64,000 nucleotides of DNA. Origin: an uncultured bacterium. Its GTDB lineage: Bacteria; Bacteroidota; Bacteroidia; Bacteroidales; Bacteroidaceae. The position numbers and the translations under genes are program-made. The notes beneath the pieces are model-generated. The model saw nothing but the letters and a program-made list of their open reading frames with translations, had not been told where the DNA came from and did not search any database. Positions 7,572 to 15,388 of this stretch are shown in pieces. The first letter of the stretch is position 1. Every line of letters begins with the position of its first letter. Location of the stretch: positions 48,655 through 112,654 of the forward strand of contig CAJMSE010000010.1 of NCBI GenBank assembly GCA_905216025.1. Direction: 5' to 3'.

Positions 7572-8904
7572 TGGGCAGGCTGATGCCGCTTATCTTCTGA
7601 TAGACGTCGAGGGCGTAGACATCCGTCATGCCGCTGATGTAGTCTATCACGGCCATGAGGCGCGTCTCCATGTCCGGCGACTTTATGTCATACTGGCTGC
7701 TGACCCTGTCTATCAGCTGCTTTGAGTAGAACCGGTCGGGATGTATGGCCGCTTCGGTCATCTGTTCCATCAGCGTCTCCATTATCTTGTAGCCAGAGAG
7801 CTCGACGTCGAGCACCGGCTTGCTGCGGTAAATCTTGTCTTTCGACAGTCGCGAGCACCGTCTGTAAGCCTCGCGCGGGGTGTCGGAGATATGCTCTATC
7901 AGGCTGCCGGAGAACGTTCCGGCCAGTATTTCCTCCTCATTCCTCACGAAAGCGGCGGCACACTCGTGTTCGAGGCAGCCTATCACGCATGCCCGCATGT
8001 ACACCACCTTCTCGTTGTCGTCCGTCAGCTGCTCATCCTCGATGCGCTTGAGTATGCTTCCGCGGGTCTTTTCGTCGAAGAAACCGAGCAGCAGGCTCTC
8101 CGTTTCCTCGAACGAGAGAATCATCAGTTTGTTGGCGTCTTCGATGTCCATGATTTCATAGCAGATGTCGTCGGCCGCCTCCACGAGATAGACGAGCGGG
8201 TGGCGGGCATATCGCAGGGGTTCGCCCGGCGCCGATATGCATTTTATCCCCATTTCATCGGCAATCCGCCGGTATGTTTCCTTTTCCGTTGCGAAAAATC
8301 CGAACTTGCCGTGACTGCCTGCAGCGGCGGCCTCGAAGGGATATTTCACTATCGAGGCCAGCGTCGGGTAGGTCATGACGAAGCCGCCGGTGCGCCGTCC
8401 GCAGAAGCGGTGGGTCAGCAGGCGGAAGGCGTTGGCGTTGCCCTCGAAGCGCGTGATATCGTTCCAGAGGCTCTCGCTGACCGCATGCCGCAGCTCCGCG
8501 CCCTTGCCCTCGCGGAAGAACGCCTGTATGGCCTTCTCGCCGGAGTGGCCGAACGGAGGGTTGCCGAGGTCGTGGGCGAGGCATGCCGTGGCCACTATCT
8601 GCCCGATTTCGTTTATCATCGACCCGGCGAGCTCGCTGTGGCGGGCCGTGAGCGCCCTCGCCACATCGTTGCCGAGAGACATTCCCACACTTGCCACCTC
8701 GAGGCTGTGGGTCAGCCGGTTGTGCACGAAGATGCTTCCCGGAAGGGGAAACACCTGCGTCTTGTTCTGCAGACGGCGGAACGGCGCCGAGAAAATCAGC
8801 CGGTCGTAGTCGCGTTTGAACTCCGTGCGGTCGTCGTGCCGCTCACTGTGGCGGTGCTCCTGCCCCAGCCGCTTGTTGGTGATAAGTCTGTCCCAATGCA
8901 TCAT
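7564..8904 (-). CDS. dgt: Deoxyguanosinetriphosphate triphosphohydrolase (dGTPase)
   Basis: A 446-residue HD-domain protein. The N-terminus has the family motif FKRDYDRLIFSAPFRRLQNK with TQVF following. The metal site is visible as THSLEVASVG (His66) and AHDLGNPPFGHSGE (His113-Asp114), with a later conserved Asp in YLVEAADDICYEIMDIEDA. The enzyme hydrolyses dNTPs, classically dGTP, to the deoxynucleoside and triphosphate, controlling nucleotide pools. It is divergently transcribed from dut, another dNTP-pool enzyme, with both promoters in the 117-bp gap. Confidence 0.95.
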   Translation of the reverse strand: MMHWDRLITNKRLGQEHRHSERHDDRTEFKRDYDRLIFSAPFRRLQNKTQVFPLPGSIFVHNRLTHSLEVASVGMSLGNDVARALTARHSELAGSMINEIGQIVATACLAHDLGNPPFGHSGEKAIQAFFREGKGAELRHAVSESLWNDITRFEGNANAFRLLTHRFCGRRTGGFVMTYPTLASIVKYPFEAAAAGSHGKFGFFATEKETYRRIADEMGIKCISAPGEPLRYARHPLVYLVEAADDICYEIMDIEDANKLMILSFEETESLLLGFFDEKTRGSILKRIEDEQLTDDNEKVVYMRACVIGCLEHECAAAFVRNEEEILAGTFSGSLIEHISDTPREAYRRCSRLSKDKIYRSKPVLDVELSGYKIMETLMEQMTEAAIHPDRFYSKQLIDRVSSQYDIKSPDMETRLMAVIDYISGMTDVYALDVYQKISGISLPII

Positions 8905-8912
8905 AACAGATG

Positions 8913-8920
8913 CAAAAGTA
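8913..8920 (-). promoter_or_regulatory. -7 promoter box of dgt
   Basis: TACTTTTG on the minus strand, 8 bp upstream of the annotated ATG. The short distance implies a very short leader, so the true start could be a few codons inside. Confidence 0.45.
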
Positions 8921-8985
8921 CTCCTTTTTTATATAAAAGCGCTACTTTTTAGACGTAAAAGTGTGGCAGTTTGGATATTAATCAC

Positions 8986-8993
8986 TACTTTTG
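8986..8993 (+). promoter_or_regulatory. -7 promoter box of the dut operon
   Basis: TACTTTTG, 28 bp upstream of the dut ATG; matches TAnnTTTG. Confidence 0.55.
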
Positions 8994-9021
8994 CAACTTA
9001 TAGAATAAGTAAAAACAACCG

Positions 9022-9459
9022 ATGACAGATATCAAAGTGATAAACAAGGGACGCCAGCCCCTGCCGGCATACGCCACGGAGCAGAGTGCCGGCATGGACC
9101 TGCGGGCGAATGTCGACGCCCCCGTGACGCTGCATCCCATGGAGCGCCGCCTTATCGGCACGGGGCTGCACATAGCCCTTCCCGAAGGTTTCGAGGCCCA
9201 GATACGGCCCCGCAGCGGTCTCGCGCTGAAGCACGGCATCACCGTGCTGAACACTCCCGGCACCGTAGATGCCGACTACCGCGGCGAGATAATGGTGCTG
9301 CTGGTCAACCTCTCGGCCGAGGACTTCGTCGTGAACGAGGGCGAGCGGATAGCCCAGATGGTCATCGCGCGGCATGAGAAGGCGTCGTTCACCGTGGTGG
9401 AGACGCTCGACGAGACAGAACGCGGCGAAGGAGGATACGGCCATACGGGCGTGAAATAG
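9022..9459 (+). CDS. dut: Deoxyuridine 5'-triphosphate nucleotidohydrolase (dUTPase)
   Basis: A 145-residue trimeric dUTPase of normal size with all five motifs: AGMDLRA (1), RSGLALKHGI (2), GTVDADYRGEI (3), GERIAQMVI (4) and RGEGGYGHTG (5). Motif 5 has Tyr and His in place of the usual Phe and Ser, within family variation. It converts dUTP to dUMP, preventing uracil incorporation and supplying thymidylate synthesis. It is the first gene of an operon with a TPR protein, a DUF4292 lipoprotein and an EnvC-like protein, an arrangement seen in Bacteroidales. Confidence 0.97.
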   Translation: MTDIKVINKGRQPLPAYATEQSAGMDLRANVDAPVTLHPMERRLIGTGLHIALPEGFEAQIRPRSGLALKHGITVLNTPGTVDADYRGEIMVLLVNLSAEDFVVNEGERIAQMVIARHEKASFTVVETLDETERGEGGYGHTGVK

Positions 9460-9491
9460 CCGCCGCGGCAACCCGAACGAAAGGAAAAGCA

Positions 9492-11261
9492 ATGACATAC
9501 GTACGTGTGACACGGTTCATCATTATGCTGGCAGTGTGGGCAAGCACCCTCACGGCCGGGGCGGCTGTGCCCGACAGCACGGCACGGAAGGCCTGTGGGA
9601 ATGCCGCATGCGCCGCCGCCGGTGCATGCGATGTCTCCGGCCGCTACGACTACTTCTTCCTCGAGGCCATGGTGCAGCGGCAGAAAGGCAACAACACGGC
9701 GGTCTTCGACCTCCTGCGCCACTGCATAGAGATAAATCCCGGGGCCTCGGAGGCATACTACTATCTCGCACAGTACTACCTCTCACTGAAGGACAAGGAC
9801 ACGGCGACGAGGTATTTCAAGCGCGCCGCAGACCTCAGTCCCGGCAATACGACATATATCGAGACTCTCGCACGCTCGTATGCGGCCGGCGGAAAGTTTG
9901 AAGACGCCATAGCGACGTTCGAGCGTCTGCTCAGCGTCGACAAGGAGCGCGACGACGTTCTCGAGATTCTCTGCCAGCTCTATCAGCAGCAGGGAGACTT
10001 CGACAACGCCGTGAAGGCCGTATCGCGGCTCGAGGAACTCGAGGGAAAGAGCGAGCGCCTCTCATATACCAAGAGCGAGATATACTCGCAGCAGAACAGG
10101 AACGAGGAGGCCATAGCGGAGATAAAGCAGCTCGCAGACCAGTATCCCAACGACCTCAACTACCGCGGAATGTACGGCGACATGCTCCTCATGAACGGAC
10201 ATGAGAAGGAGGCGATAGGCATATTCCGCTCCATATTGGCCGAGGAACCGGCCAATACGCGTGCCCAGATGTCTGTGAGGACATACTACAAGCAAGACAA
10301 GGACACCGTGGGTGCCGACTCGATGACGCTCGCCATACTGACGAACCGCAACACACAGCCGGCCGCAAGGATATATATAATGAGGCAGGAGGTGATGGAA
10401 TCCGAGAACGCCGGCGGCGACAGCACGCGCATCCTCGCCCTCTTCGACAGCGTGGCGGCTGCAGGACAGGCCGACGAGGACATGCTGCTGCTTCAGGCCG
10501 CATACATGGATCTAAAGAAAATGGGCAAGGACAGCATCAACGCCGTGCTCGTGCGGGTGCTCGGGATGGCGCCCGACAACGCCGCGGCACGCCTCCAGCT
10601 GGTGGCCGACGCCTATTCGGCTGAAGACTATGCCCGAGTCATCGCCCTCTGTGCAGAGGCCCGGCAGTATAATCCCGACGAGATGGCGTTCTACTACTAT
10701 CAGGGCCACGCATACATACAGACCGGCGACGACGCGGCGGCCCTGCATGCGTTCAAGAACGGCATAGACGTGATAAACGATAAGAGCGACCCCGGCATCG
10801 TCTCTGACTTCTACTCACTGATGGGCCATCTGCTATACGAGGCGGGCGAACGGGAGCGCGCCTTCGCCGCATACGACTCGTGCCTGCAGTGGAAGGGCGA
10901 CAATATCGAGGCGATGAACAACTACGCCTACTTCCTCAGTCTCGACGGCACGCGCCTCGACAAGGCCGAGGCCATGAGTTACAAGACGATAAAGGCGCAG
11001 CCGAAGAGCAGCACCTATCTCGATACATACGCCTGGATACTCTTCATGCAGCAGCGCTATGCCGAGGCCAAGGTGTATATTGACCAGGCTGTGCAGGCCG
11101 ACAGCACGGGCAGTGCCGTCATAACGGAGCACGCCGGAGACATATACGCCAAGGCCGGAGACATTGACAAGGCCGTCGAATACTGGACGGAGGCGCTCGG
11201 CAAGGACCCCGGCAACAAGATTCTGGCAAGGAAAATAAAAAAGAGAAAATACCTGAAATGA
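9492..11261 (+). CDS. Periplasmic tetratricopeptide-repeat protein
   Basis: A 589-residue protein with an N-terminal signal peptide (hydrophobic FIIMLAVWASTLTAGAAV). The rest is mostly TPR repeats, clear for example in AYYYLAQYYLSLKDKDTA, YIETLARSYAAGGKFEDAI, VLEILCQLYQQQGDFDNAV and near the C-terminus in YAWILFMQQRYAEAKVYI. TPR proteins act as binding scaffolds; no catalytic motif is visible. It lies 32 bp after dut, and its TGA overlaps the ATG of the DUF4292 lipoprotein gene (ATGA), so the two are translationally coupled. A role in envelope biogenesis with the downstream LytM protein is inferred from context. Confidence 0.85.
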   Translation: MTYVRVTRFIIMLAVWASTLTAGAAVPDSTARKACGNAACAAAGACDVSGRYDYFFLEAMVQRQKGNNTAVFDLLRHCIEINPGASEAYYYLAQYYLSLKDKDTATRYFKRAADLSPGNTTYIETLARSYAAGGKFEDAIATFERLLSVDKERDDVLEILCQLYQQQGDFDNAVKAVSRLEELEGKSERLSYTKSEIYSQQNRNEEAIAEIKQLADQYPNDLNYRGMYGDMLLMNGHEKEAIGIFRSILAEEPANTRAQMSVRTYYKQDKDTVGADSMTLAILTNRNTQPAARIYIMRQEVMESENAGGDSTRILALFDSVAAAGQADEDMLLLQAAYMDLKKMGKDSINAVLVRVLGMAPDNAAARLQLVADAYSAEDYARVIALCAEARQYNPDEMAFYYYQGHAYIQTGDDAAALHAFKNGIDVINDKSDPGIVSDFYSLMGHLLYEAGERERAFAAYDSCLQWKGDNIEAMNNYAYFLSLDGTRLDKAEAMSYKTIKAQPKSSTYLDTYAWILFMQQRYAEAKVYIDQAVQADSTGSAVITEHAGDIYAKAGDIDKAVEYWTEALGKDPGNKILARKIKKRKYLK

Positions 11262-12109
11262 TGAAATCATCCGTTTTTTTAAAGATTGCCGTACTGGCAA
11301 TACCGTTCCTCCTCGGTGCGTGCAAGTCATCGAAGACAGTGGAGAAGACCGTGGCACAGACCGGCACGGAGACCGGACAGCAGCAACAGTTCCTGCAGAA
11401 GGTGTCGGACAACGCTCAATATGCCAAGTTCATAACATCAAAGGTGAAGTTTCAGGTTCAGGTGGGAGCTCAGGACCTCACACTGACGGGTAACCTGAAG
11501 ATGAAGCGCGACGACGTCATACGCCTCCAGCTGATGGCCTTCGGCTTCGTCGAGGCCGGCCGCTTAGAGTTCACGAAAGACTATGTGCTCATCATGGACC
11601 GCATCAACAAGCAGTATCTGAAGGTCCCCTACGCCCAGCTCGATTTCCTGCGCAACAGCGGACTCAACTTCTACTCCCTCCAGGCCCTGTTCTGGAACGA
11701 GCTGTTCCAGCCCGGACGGCAGAAGATGACCGACGAGCAGCTTAAGGACTACGAGGCCAACATGGGCGGCGACGACGTCGTCATATCGCTCGAGCAGGAC
11801 AAGATGTCGTATAAGTGGCTGGCCGCGAAGAGCACCGGACTGATAAAGATGGCCAACATACTTTATAAAGACAAGTTCCGCGGCAACACGCAGCTGAACT
11901 GGGACTACCGCGACTTCAAGAAACTCGGCAGCAAGCAGTTCCCCACGGACAACATGATAACCTTCACCACTGGCAGTAAGGAGGTGAAGCTGGGCATCAC
12001 CCTCAACTATATCGGCAGCGAGAGCGAGTGGGAGACGCGCACCGAGGTGTCCGGAAAGTACCGTCAGGTGACGGTCGACGAGATTCTCCGCCGTTTCATG
12101 TCCCTGTAA
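11258..12109 (+). CDS. DUF4292 family lipoprotein
   Basis: A 283-residue protein starting with a lipoprotein signal (IAVLAIPFLLGAC, lipobox LGAC), so probably lipid-anchored in the envelope. The body resembles the DUF4292 family of Bacteroidota: FITSKVKFQVQVGAQDLTLTGNLKMKRDDVIRL, then a beta-rich half-barrel-like domain that recalls LolA/LolB-type lipoprotein carriers. That comparison is structural inference only. Two ATGs occur in tandem; the first overlaps the upstream stop. The gene is third in the dut operon, directly before the EnvC-like gene. Confidence 0.85.
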   Translation: MMKSSVFLKIAVLAIPFLLGACKSSKTVEKTVAQTGTETGQQQQFLQKVSDNAQYAKFITSKVKFQVQVGAQDLTLTGNLKMKRDDVIRLQLMAFGFVEAGRLEFTKDYVLIMDRINKQYLKVPYAQLDFLRNSGLNFYSLQALFWNELFQPGRQKMTDEQLKDYEANMGGDDVVISLEQDKMSYKWLAAKSTGLIKMANILYKDKFRGNTQLNWDYRDFKKLGSKQFPTDNMITFTTGSKEVKLGITLNYIGSESEWETRTEVSGKYRQVTVDEILRRFMSL

Positions 12110-12145
12110 CCAGTGATTCAGAAGACAGTGACAGTGCTTTTTGAA

Positions 12146-13576
12146 ATGATCAGAATAAAGTCCGTAAGGTTCTATGCAGCCATGCTTCTGCTGGCCGTCT
12201 CTGCGGGTACGCTGGCGCAGAGCCGCAAGCCGGCCGCGTCGCGGAAGGCGCGGACGACCCGTACCGTGAAGAAACCGGCGTCCAAGAAACGCACGGCCAC
12301 GCCCCAGCCCTCCATCAAGGGCCTGCAAAAGGAGCGCGACCAGATAAAGCGTCAGATACAGCAGCAGGAGAAACGGCTGCGTTCCAACGAGCTCGACGTG
12401 AAGAAGAGGCTGAAAAACCTCATGATAATAAACACCGAGATAGCTGACAAACGGAAGAGCATAGACACCATACGGCGCGATATCGGCGCGCTCGATGCCG
12501 ACATAGAGAAGCTCAAAGGCCAGCTCGAGACCCTTCAGCAGCAGCTCGACGACAACAAGCAGAAGTATGTCAAGTCGATGCGTTACATGCACCGCAACCG
12601 CTCCATACAGAACCAGCTGATGTTTATCTTCAGTGCCAAGAACTTCACGCAGATGTACCGCCGCATGCGTTTCATGCGCGAGTATGCCACCTATCAGCGC
12701 GTGCAGGGCGAGATGGTGAAGGCCAAGCAGGAGGAAGTGAGCCGCAAGCACGCCGAGCTTACCGACGCGAAGCTGGAGAAAAGTAACCTGCTCAGCCGCG
12801 GCGAGCGCGAGCGGCGCGACCTCGAGAGCAAGCAGACGCAGCAGCAGCAGGTGGTATCCACACTTCAGAAACAGCAGAAGACCATACAGCAGATTATCAA
12901 TCAACAGCGGAAGAAGGATGCCGCGCTGAACGCACAGATAGACAGGCTCATCGCAATCGAGGTGGAGCGTGCCCGTGCCCGTGCCGCCGCAGAGGCCAAG
13001 CGCAAGGCTGAGGCCGAGAGGGCAGCACGCGAAGCGGAACGCGCACGCCGCGAATCGGAGCGCAAGACCGGAACAGGCAAGGGCGGGGGCGACACCCGCG
13101 AGACGGCCAAGGAGCCGGAGGCGCCGAGGAAGAAGAGAGAGCCGGCATATACAGTGAGCAGCGAGGACCGCCGCATCAGCGGCAACTTCGAGAGCAACAA
13201 GGGCCGTCTGCCCATGCCGATAACAGGCCCTTACCGTATCGTGAGCCACTTCGGACAGTATAATGTGGACGGTCTGAAGAACGTGCGCCTCGACAACAAG
13301 GGCATAAACATCCAGGGACAGGGAGGCGCGCAGGCCCGCAGCATCTTCGACGGAGAGGTCAGTGCCGTGTTCAGCTTCGGCGGAACGACGGGTGTCATGG
13401 TACGCCACGGAAGCTACATATCGGTATATTGCAACCTCGCATCCGTCAGCGTGCACCGCGGTCAGAAGGTGACCACACGTCAGGTGCTCGGTACCGTGGG
13501 GCAGGAGAATGTCCTCCAGTTCCAGCTCCGCCGCGAGACGGCAAAGCTGAACCCCGAGGTGTGGCTGGGAAGATAG
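12146..13576 (+). CDS. EnvC-like murein hydrolase activator with degenerate LytM (M23) domain
   Basis: About 476 residues: signal peptide (MIRIKSVRFYAAMLLLAVSAGTLAQ), basic linker, long coiled coil (about 55-240, rich in KQIQQQEK and similar), a low-complexity Ala/Arg/Glu stretch (about 270-330), then a C-terminal LytM domain. In that domain the metal ligands are lost: the HxxxD site reads NKGINI and the HxH site reads LQFQL. As in E. coli EnvC it is therefore likely a non-catalytic activator of amidases in cell separation. A GTG start at 12113 in the same frame would add 11 residues before the signal peptide; ATG 12146 is preferred. Last gene of the dut operon. Confidence 0.9.
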   Translation: MIRIKSVRFYAAMLLLAVSAGTLAQSRKPAASRKARTTRTVKKPASKKRTATPQPSIKGLQKERDQIKRQIQQQEKRLRSNELDVKKRLKNLMIINTEIADKRKSIDTIRRDIGALDADIEKLKGQLETLQQQLDDNKQKYVKSMRYMHRNRSIQNQLMFIFSAKNFTQMYRRMRFMREYATYQRVQGEMVKAKQEEVSRKHAELTDAKLEKSNLLSRGERERRDLESKQTQQQQVVSTLQKQQKTIQQIINQQRKKDAALNAQIDRLIAIEVERARARAAAEAKRKAEAERAAREAERARRESERKTGTGKGGGDTRETAKEPEAPRKKREPAYTVSSEDRRISGNFESNKGRLPMPITGPYRIVSHFGQYNVDGLKNVRLDNKGINIQGQGGAQARSIFDGEVSAVFSFGGTTGVMVRHGSYISVYCNLASVSVHRGQKVTTRQVLGTVGQENVLQFQLRRETAKLNPEVWLGR

Positions 13577-13618
13577 TGCCATTGACGGAGCATCCGGTAA
13601 GTAATCGCTTATAGAATA

Positions 13619-13680
13619 GAACACAGAGACACGGAGACACAGAGCTATTTCAGCCTCTGTGTCTCCGTGTCTCTGTGTTC
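13619..13680. repeat. Perfect 26-bp inverted repeat, 10-nt loop
   Basis: Arms 13619-13644 and 13655-13680 are exact reverse complements. Each arm is three tandem 8-mers of the form ACAC(A/G)GAG plus two flanking bases. It lies 43 bp after the EnvC-like stop and could act as a bidirectional transcription barrier between convergent genes. Confidence 0.9.
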
Positions 13681-13770
13681 AGAAGTAAGTTTTTATGGCT
13701 CAGTAGAAAATCAATGATGATTGTTTTGATTGATAATATCATCATCATTGATTGATAATATCATCGCCAA

Positions 13771-13918
13771 AGTAGGGCCATAATCTCGTTTTTGGCCGTA
13801 GCCCGCAAGGGCTTTTGGCTGGTAATATAATGCCTTTGGCTATAAAACATGAATATCATATCTACCTGTGAATTAGCCCTTACGGGCTGCGGACAAAGAC
13901 AAGACTCTGTCCCTACAT
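13771..13918. repeat. TGTAGGG-type inverted-repeat element, copy A
   Basis: Left arm (from GTAGGGCC, through TCTCGT, TTTGGCCG and AGCCCGCAAGGGCT) and right arm (AGCCCTTACGGGCTGCGG through CTGTCCCTAC) are imperfect reverse complements. Related elements lie at 51996-52086 and 56801-56930. Confidence 0.65.
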
Positions 13919-13956
13919 CTCAATCCGTTTATCATGGATTTTCTAATGATTCGTTC

Positions 13957-15012
13957 TTATTCTTCAGTCAATATCTTAATATATGTCTCTATGGCCGCCC
14001 CGACCTCGCTTTCGCAGATATATTCGTCGGCGGAGTGTGAGCGGGCGGAGTCGCCGGGGCCGAGCTTGAACGACGGGAACGGCATGAGAGCCTGGTCGGA
14101 GAGGGTGGGAGAGCCGAAGGGGCGCATGCCCATGGCCTTCATCCGCATTACGAGCGGGTGGTTGCCGTCGATGCCCGACGACCCGAGGCGGAACGACCGG
14201 GCCTTCACCTCGCTCTTCACATTACTCCTTATGATGTCGAACACCTCCTCGTTGGTATACAGTTCGTTCGTCCTGACGTCTATCACGAAACGGCATTCGT
14301 CCGGCACGACGTTGTGCTGCGTGCCTGCATTTATCACCGTCACGCTCATCTTCACCGGTCCGAGCAGTTCGCTGACGCGCTCAAACCTGTGGCTGCGCAG
14401 CCATACGAGGTCGTCGAGGGCCTCGTAGATGGCGTTCACGCCCTCGTTACGGGCTGCGTGTCCCGAGCGGCCGTGCGCCGTTCCGTCTATCACCATCAGT
14501 CCTTTCTCCGCCGTTGCCGGCTGCATGCCCGTCGGTTCGCCCACTATCGCCACGTCCGTGTGCGGCAGCAGGGGCAGCACACGGCAGATGCCGTCGCGTC
14601 CGGACACCTCCTCTTCGGCCGATGCCACATAGATGAGGTTGAACGTCCGCTGCCTGCCCGTCAGCACCCTGTATGCCTGAAGCAGGGCCACGAGCCCTCC
14701 GCCGCAGTCGTTGCTGCCCAGTCCGTAGAGCCTGTCGCCCTCCACTGACGGCACGAACGGGTCTCTCGTCCACGTGCTCACCGGCTTCACCGTGTCTATA
14801 TGGGCATTCAGCAGTACGGTGGGGCGGCCGTCGTCGTAGTCGCTGCAGATGCTGTAGACATTGTTGGCAATCCTCTTCGGGTGCAGTCCGCAGCCCTTCA
14901 TATACTCCTCCATGATGTCCGCCGCGCGGCTTTCGTCTCGGCTCACCGACGGTGTCGCTATCAGTCTGCCGAGCAGCGCCATGGCCTCGGCGGTGTAATT
15001 ACTGTATTCCAT
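13957..15012 (-). CDS. argE: M20-family metallo-deacylase, ArgE-like
   Basis: A 351-residue zinc hydrolase. The ligands and catalytic residues of the M20 family are visible: LLNAHIDTVKPV (His, Asp), GSNDCGGGLVALL (bridging Asp), SAEEEVSGRDGI (catalytic Glu pair), GEPTGM, and the late His in ARSHSADEYI. Best fit is N-acetylornithine deacetylase/succinyl-desuccinylase of arginine biosynthesis; Bacteroidota use N-succinylornithine, so desuccinylation is possible. The frame is open to 15198, but MEYSNYTAEAMALLGRL at 15012 is the natural start and the extension is translated repeat DNA. Other arginine genes are not in the window. Confidence 0.8.
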   Translation of the reverse strand: MEYSNYTAEAMALLGRLIATPSVSRDESRAADIMEEYMKGCGLHPKRIANNVYSICSDYDDGRPTVLLNAHIDTVKPVSTWTRDPFVPSVEGDRLYGLGSNDCGGGLVALLQAYRVLTGRQRTFNLIYVASAEEEVSGRDGICRVLPLLPHTDVAIVGEPTGMQPATAEKGLMVIDGTAHGRSGHAARNEGVNAIYEALDDLVWLRSHRFERVSELLGPVKMSVTVINAGTQHNVVPDECRFVIDVRTNELYTNEEVFDIIRSNVKSEVKARSFRLGSSGIDGNHPLVMRMKAMGMRPFGSPTLSDQALMPFPSFKLGPGDSARSHSADEYICESEVGAAIETYIKILTEE

Positions 15013-15019
15013 AACACCG

Positions 15020-15027
15020 CAAAGATA
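15020..15027 (-). promoter_or_regulatory. -7 promoter box of argE
   Basis: TATCTTTG on the minus strand only 8 bp before the ATG; matches TAnnTTTG and supports the short start. Confidence 0.5.
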
Positions 15028-15069
15028 TAAATTTTTTGGAGGAAAAGGGAGGAAAAGGGAGAAAAAGAA

Positions 15070-15100
15070 AGCCCCTCCCGACCTCCCCAAAGGGGAGGAG
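15070..15100 (-). repeat. G-rich dispersed motif, copy 2 (inverted)
   Basis: AGCCCCTCCCGACCTCCCCA followed by AAGGGGAGGAG, the reverse complement of the motif at 26709-26741. Confidence 0.7.
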
Positions 15101-15114
15101 ACCTGTAGAAAGGG

Positions 15115-15235
15115 GGCTGAGAGGGCTGAGAGGGCTGAGAGGGCTGGGAGAGATGGGAAAATAATGGGAGGAGATGGGAAACAATGGGAGATTCCCATTC
15201 CCTCCCATCGCTCCCGTTCCCTCCCATAATCTTCC
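15115..15235 (+). repeat. G-rich tandem repeats (GGGCTGAGAG units) and mirrored ATGGGA/TCCCAT runs
   Basis: A 10-bp unit GGGCTGAGAG is repeated four times (about 15115-15150), followed by ATGGGA-type runs and then by their reverse complement (TTCCCATTCCCTCCCAT). No gene is present between 15013 and 15388; this, the two CTCCCC motifs and two opposing promoters are all that is seen. Confidence 0.7.
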
Positions 15236-15248
15236 AGCCCTCTTTCCC

Positions 15249-15280
15249 TTCTCCTCTCCTTGGGGAGGTCGGGAGGGGCT
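15249..15280 (+). repeat. G-rich dispersed motif, copy 3
   Basis: CTTCTCCTCTCCTTGGGGAG followed by GTCGGGAGGGGCT; same motif family as copies 1 and 4-6. Confidence 0.7.
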
Positions 15281-15372
15281 CCCCCTTAGATCGGGAGGGG
15301 CTTTGAAGAGGCTTCCGGGGTCTCCTTAGGGCTTTTTTGTAACAAAAATGCCTTATATTGGGAAATTTAATG

Positions 15373-15380
15373 TATCTTTG
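15373..15380 (+). promoter_or_regulatory. -7 promoter box of the TPR-LuxR regulator
   Basis: TATCTTTG, 8 bp upstream of the ATG at 15389; matches TAnnTTTG. Confidence 0.5.
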
Positions 15381-15388
15381 CCCCTACG

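Larger units (their letters stand above)
13577..13956. other. Gene-free region with hairpin and inverted-repeat element
   Basis: No coding sequence is supported. It holds the 26-bp perfect hairpin at 13619-13680 and AT-rich direct repeats of a TGATTGATAATATCATC-like unit (about 13725-13768). A diverged inverted-repeat element lies at 13771-13918. Confidence 0.6.

Noticed and set aside
11564..13624. A 686-codon open frame on the minus strand opposite the DUF4292 and EnvC-like genes.
   Set aside because: It is antisense to two clearly real genes, has no family motifs, and its composition is that of a complementary-strand shadow in GC-rich DNA.
15013..15198. N-terminal extension of the M20 deacylase.
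   Set aside because: It would translate the promoter and G-rich intergenic repeats; family members start at MEYSNYT-like sequence.
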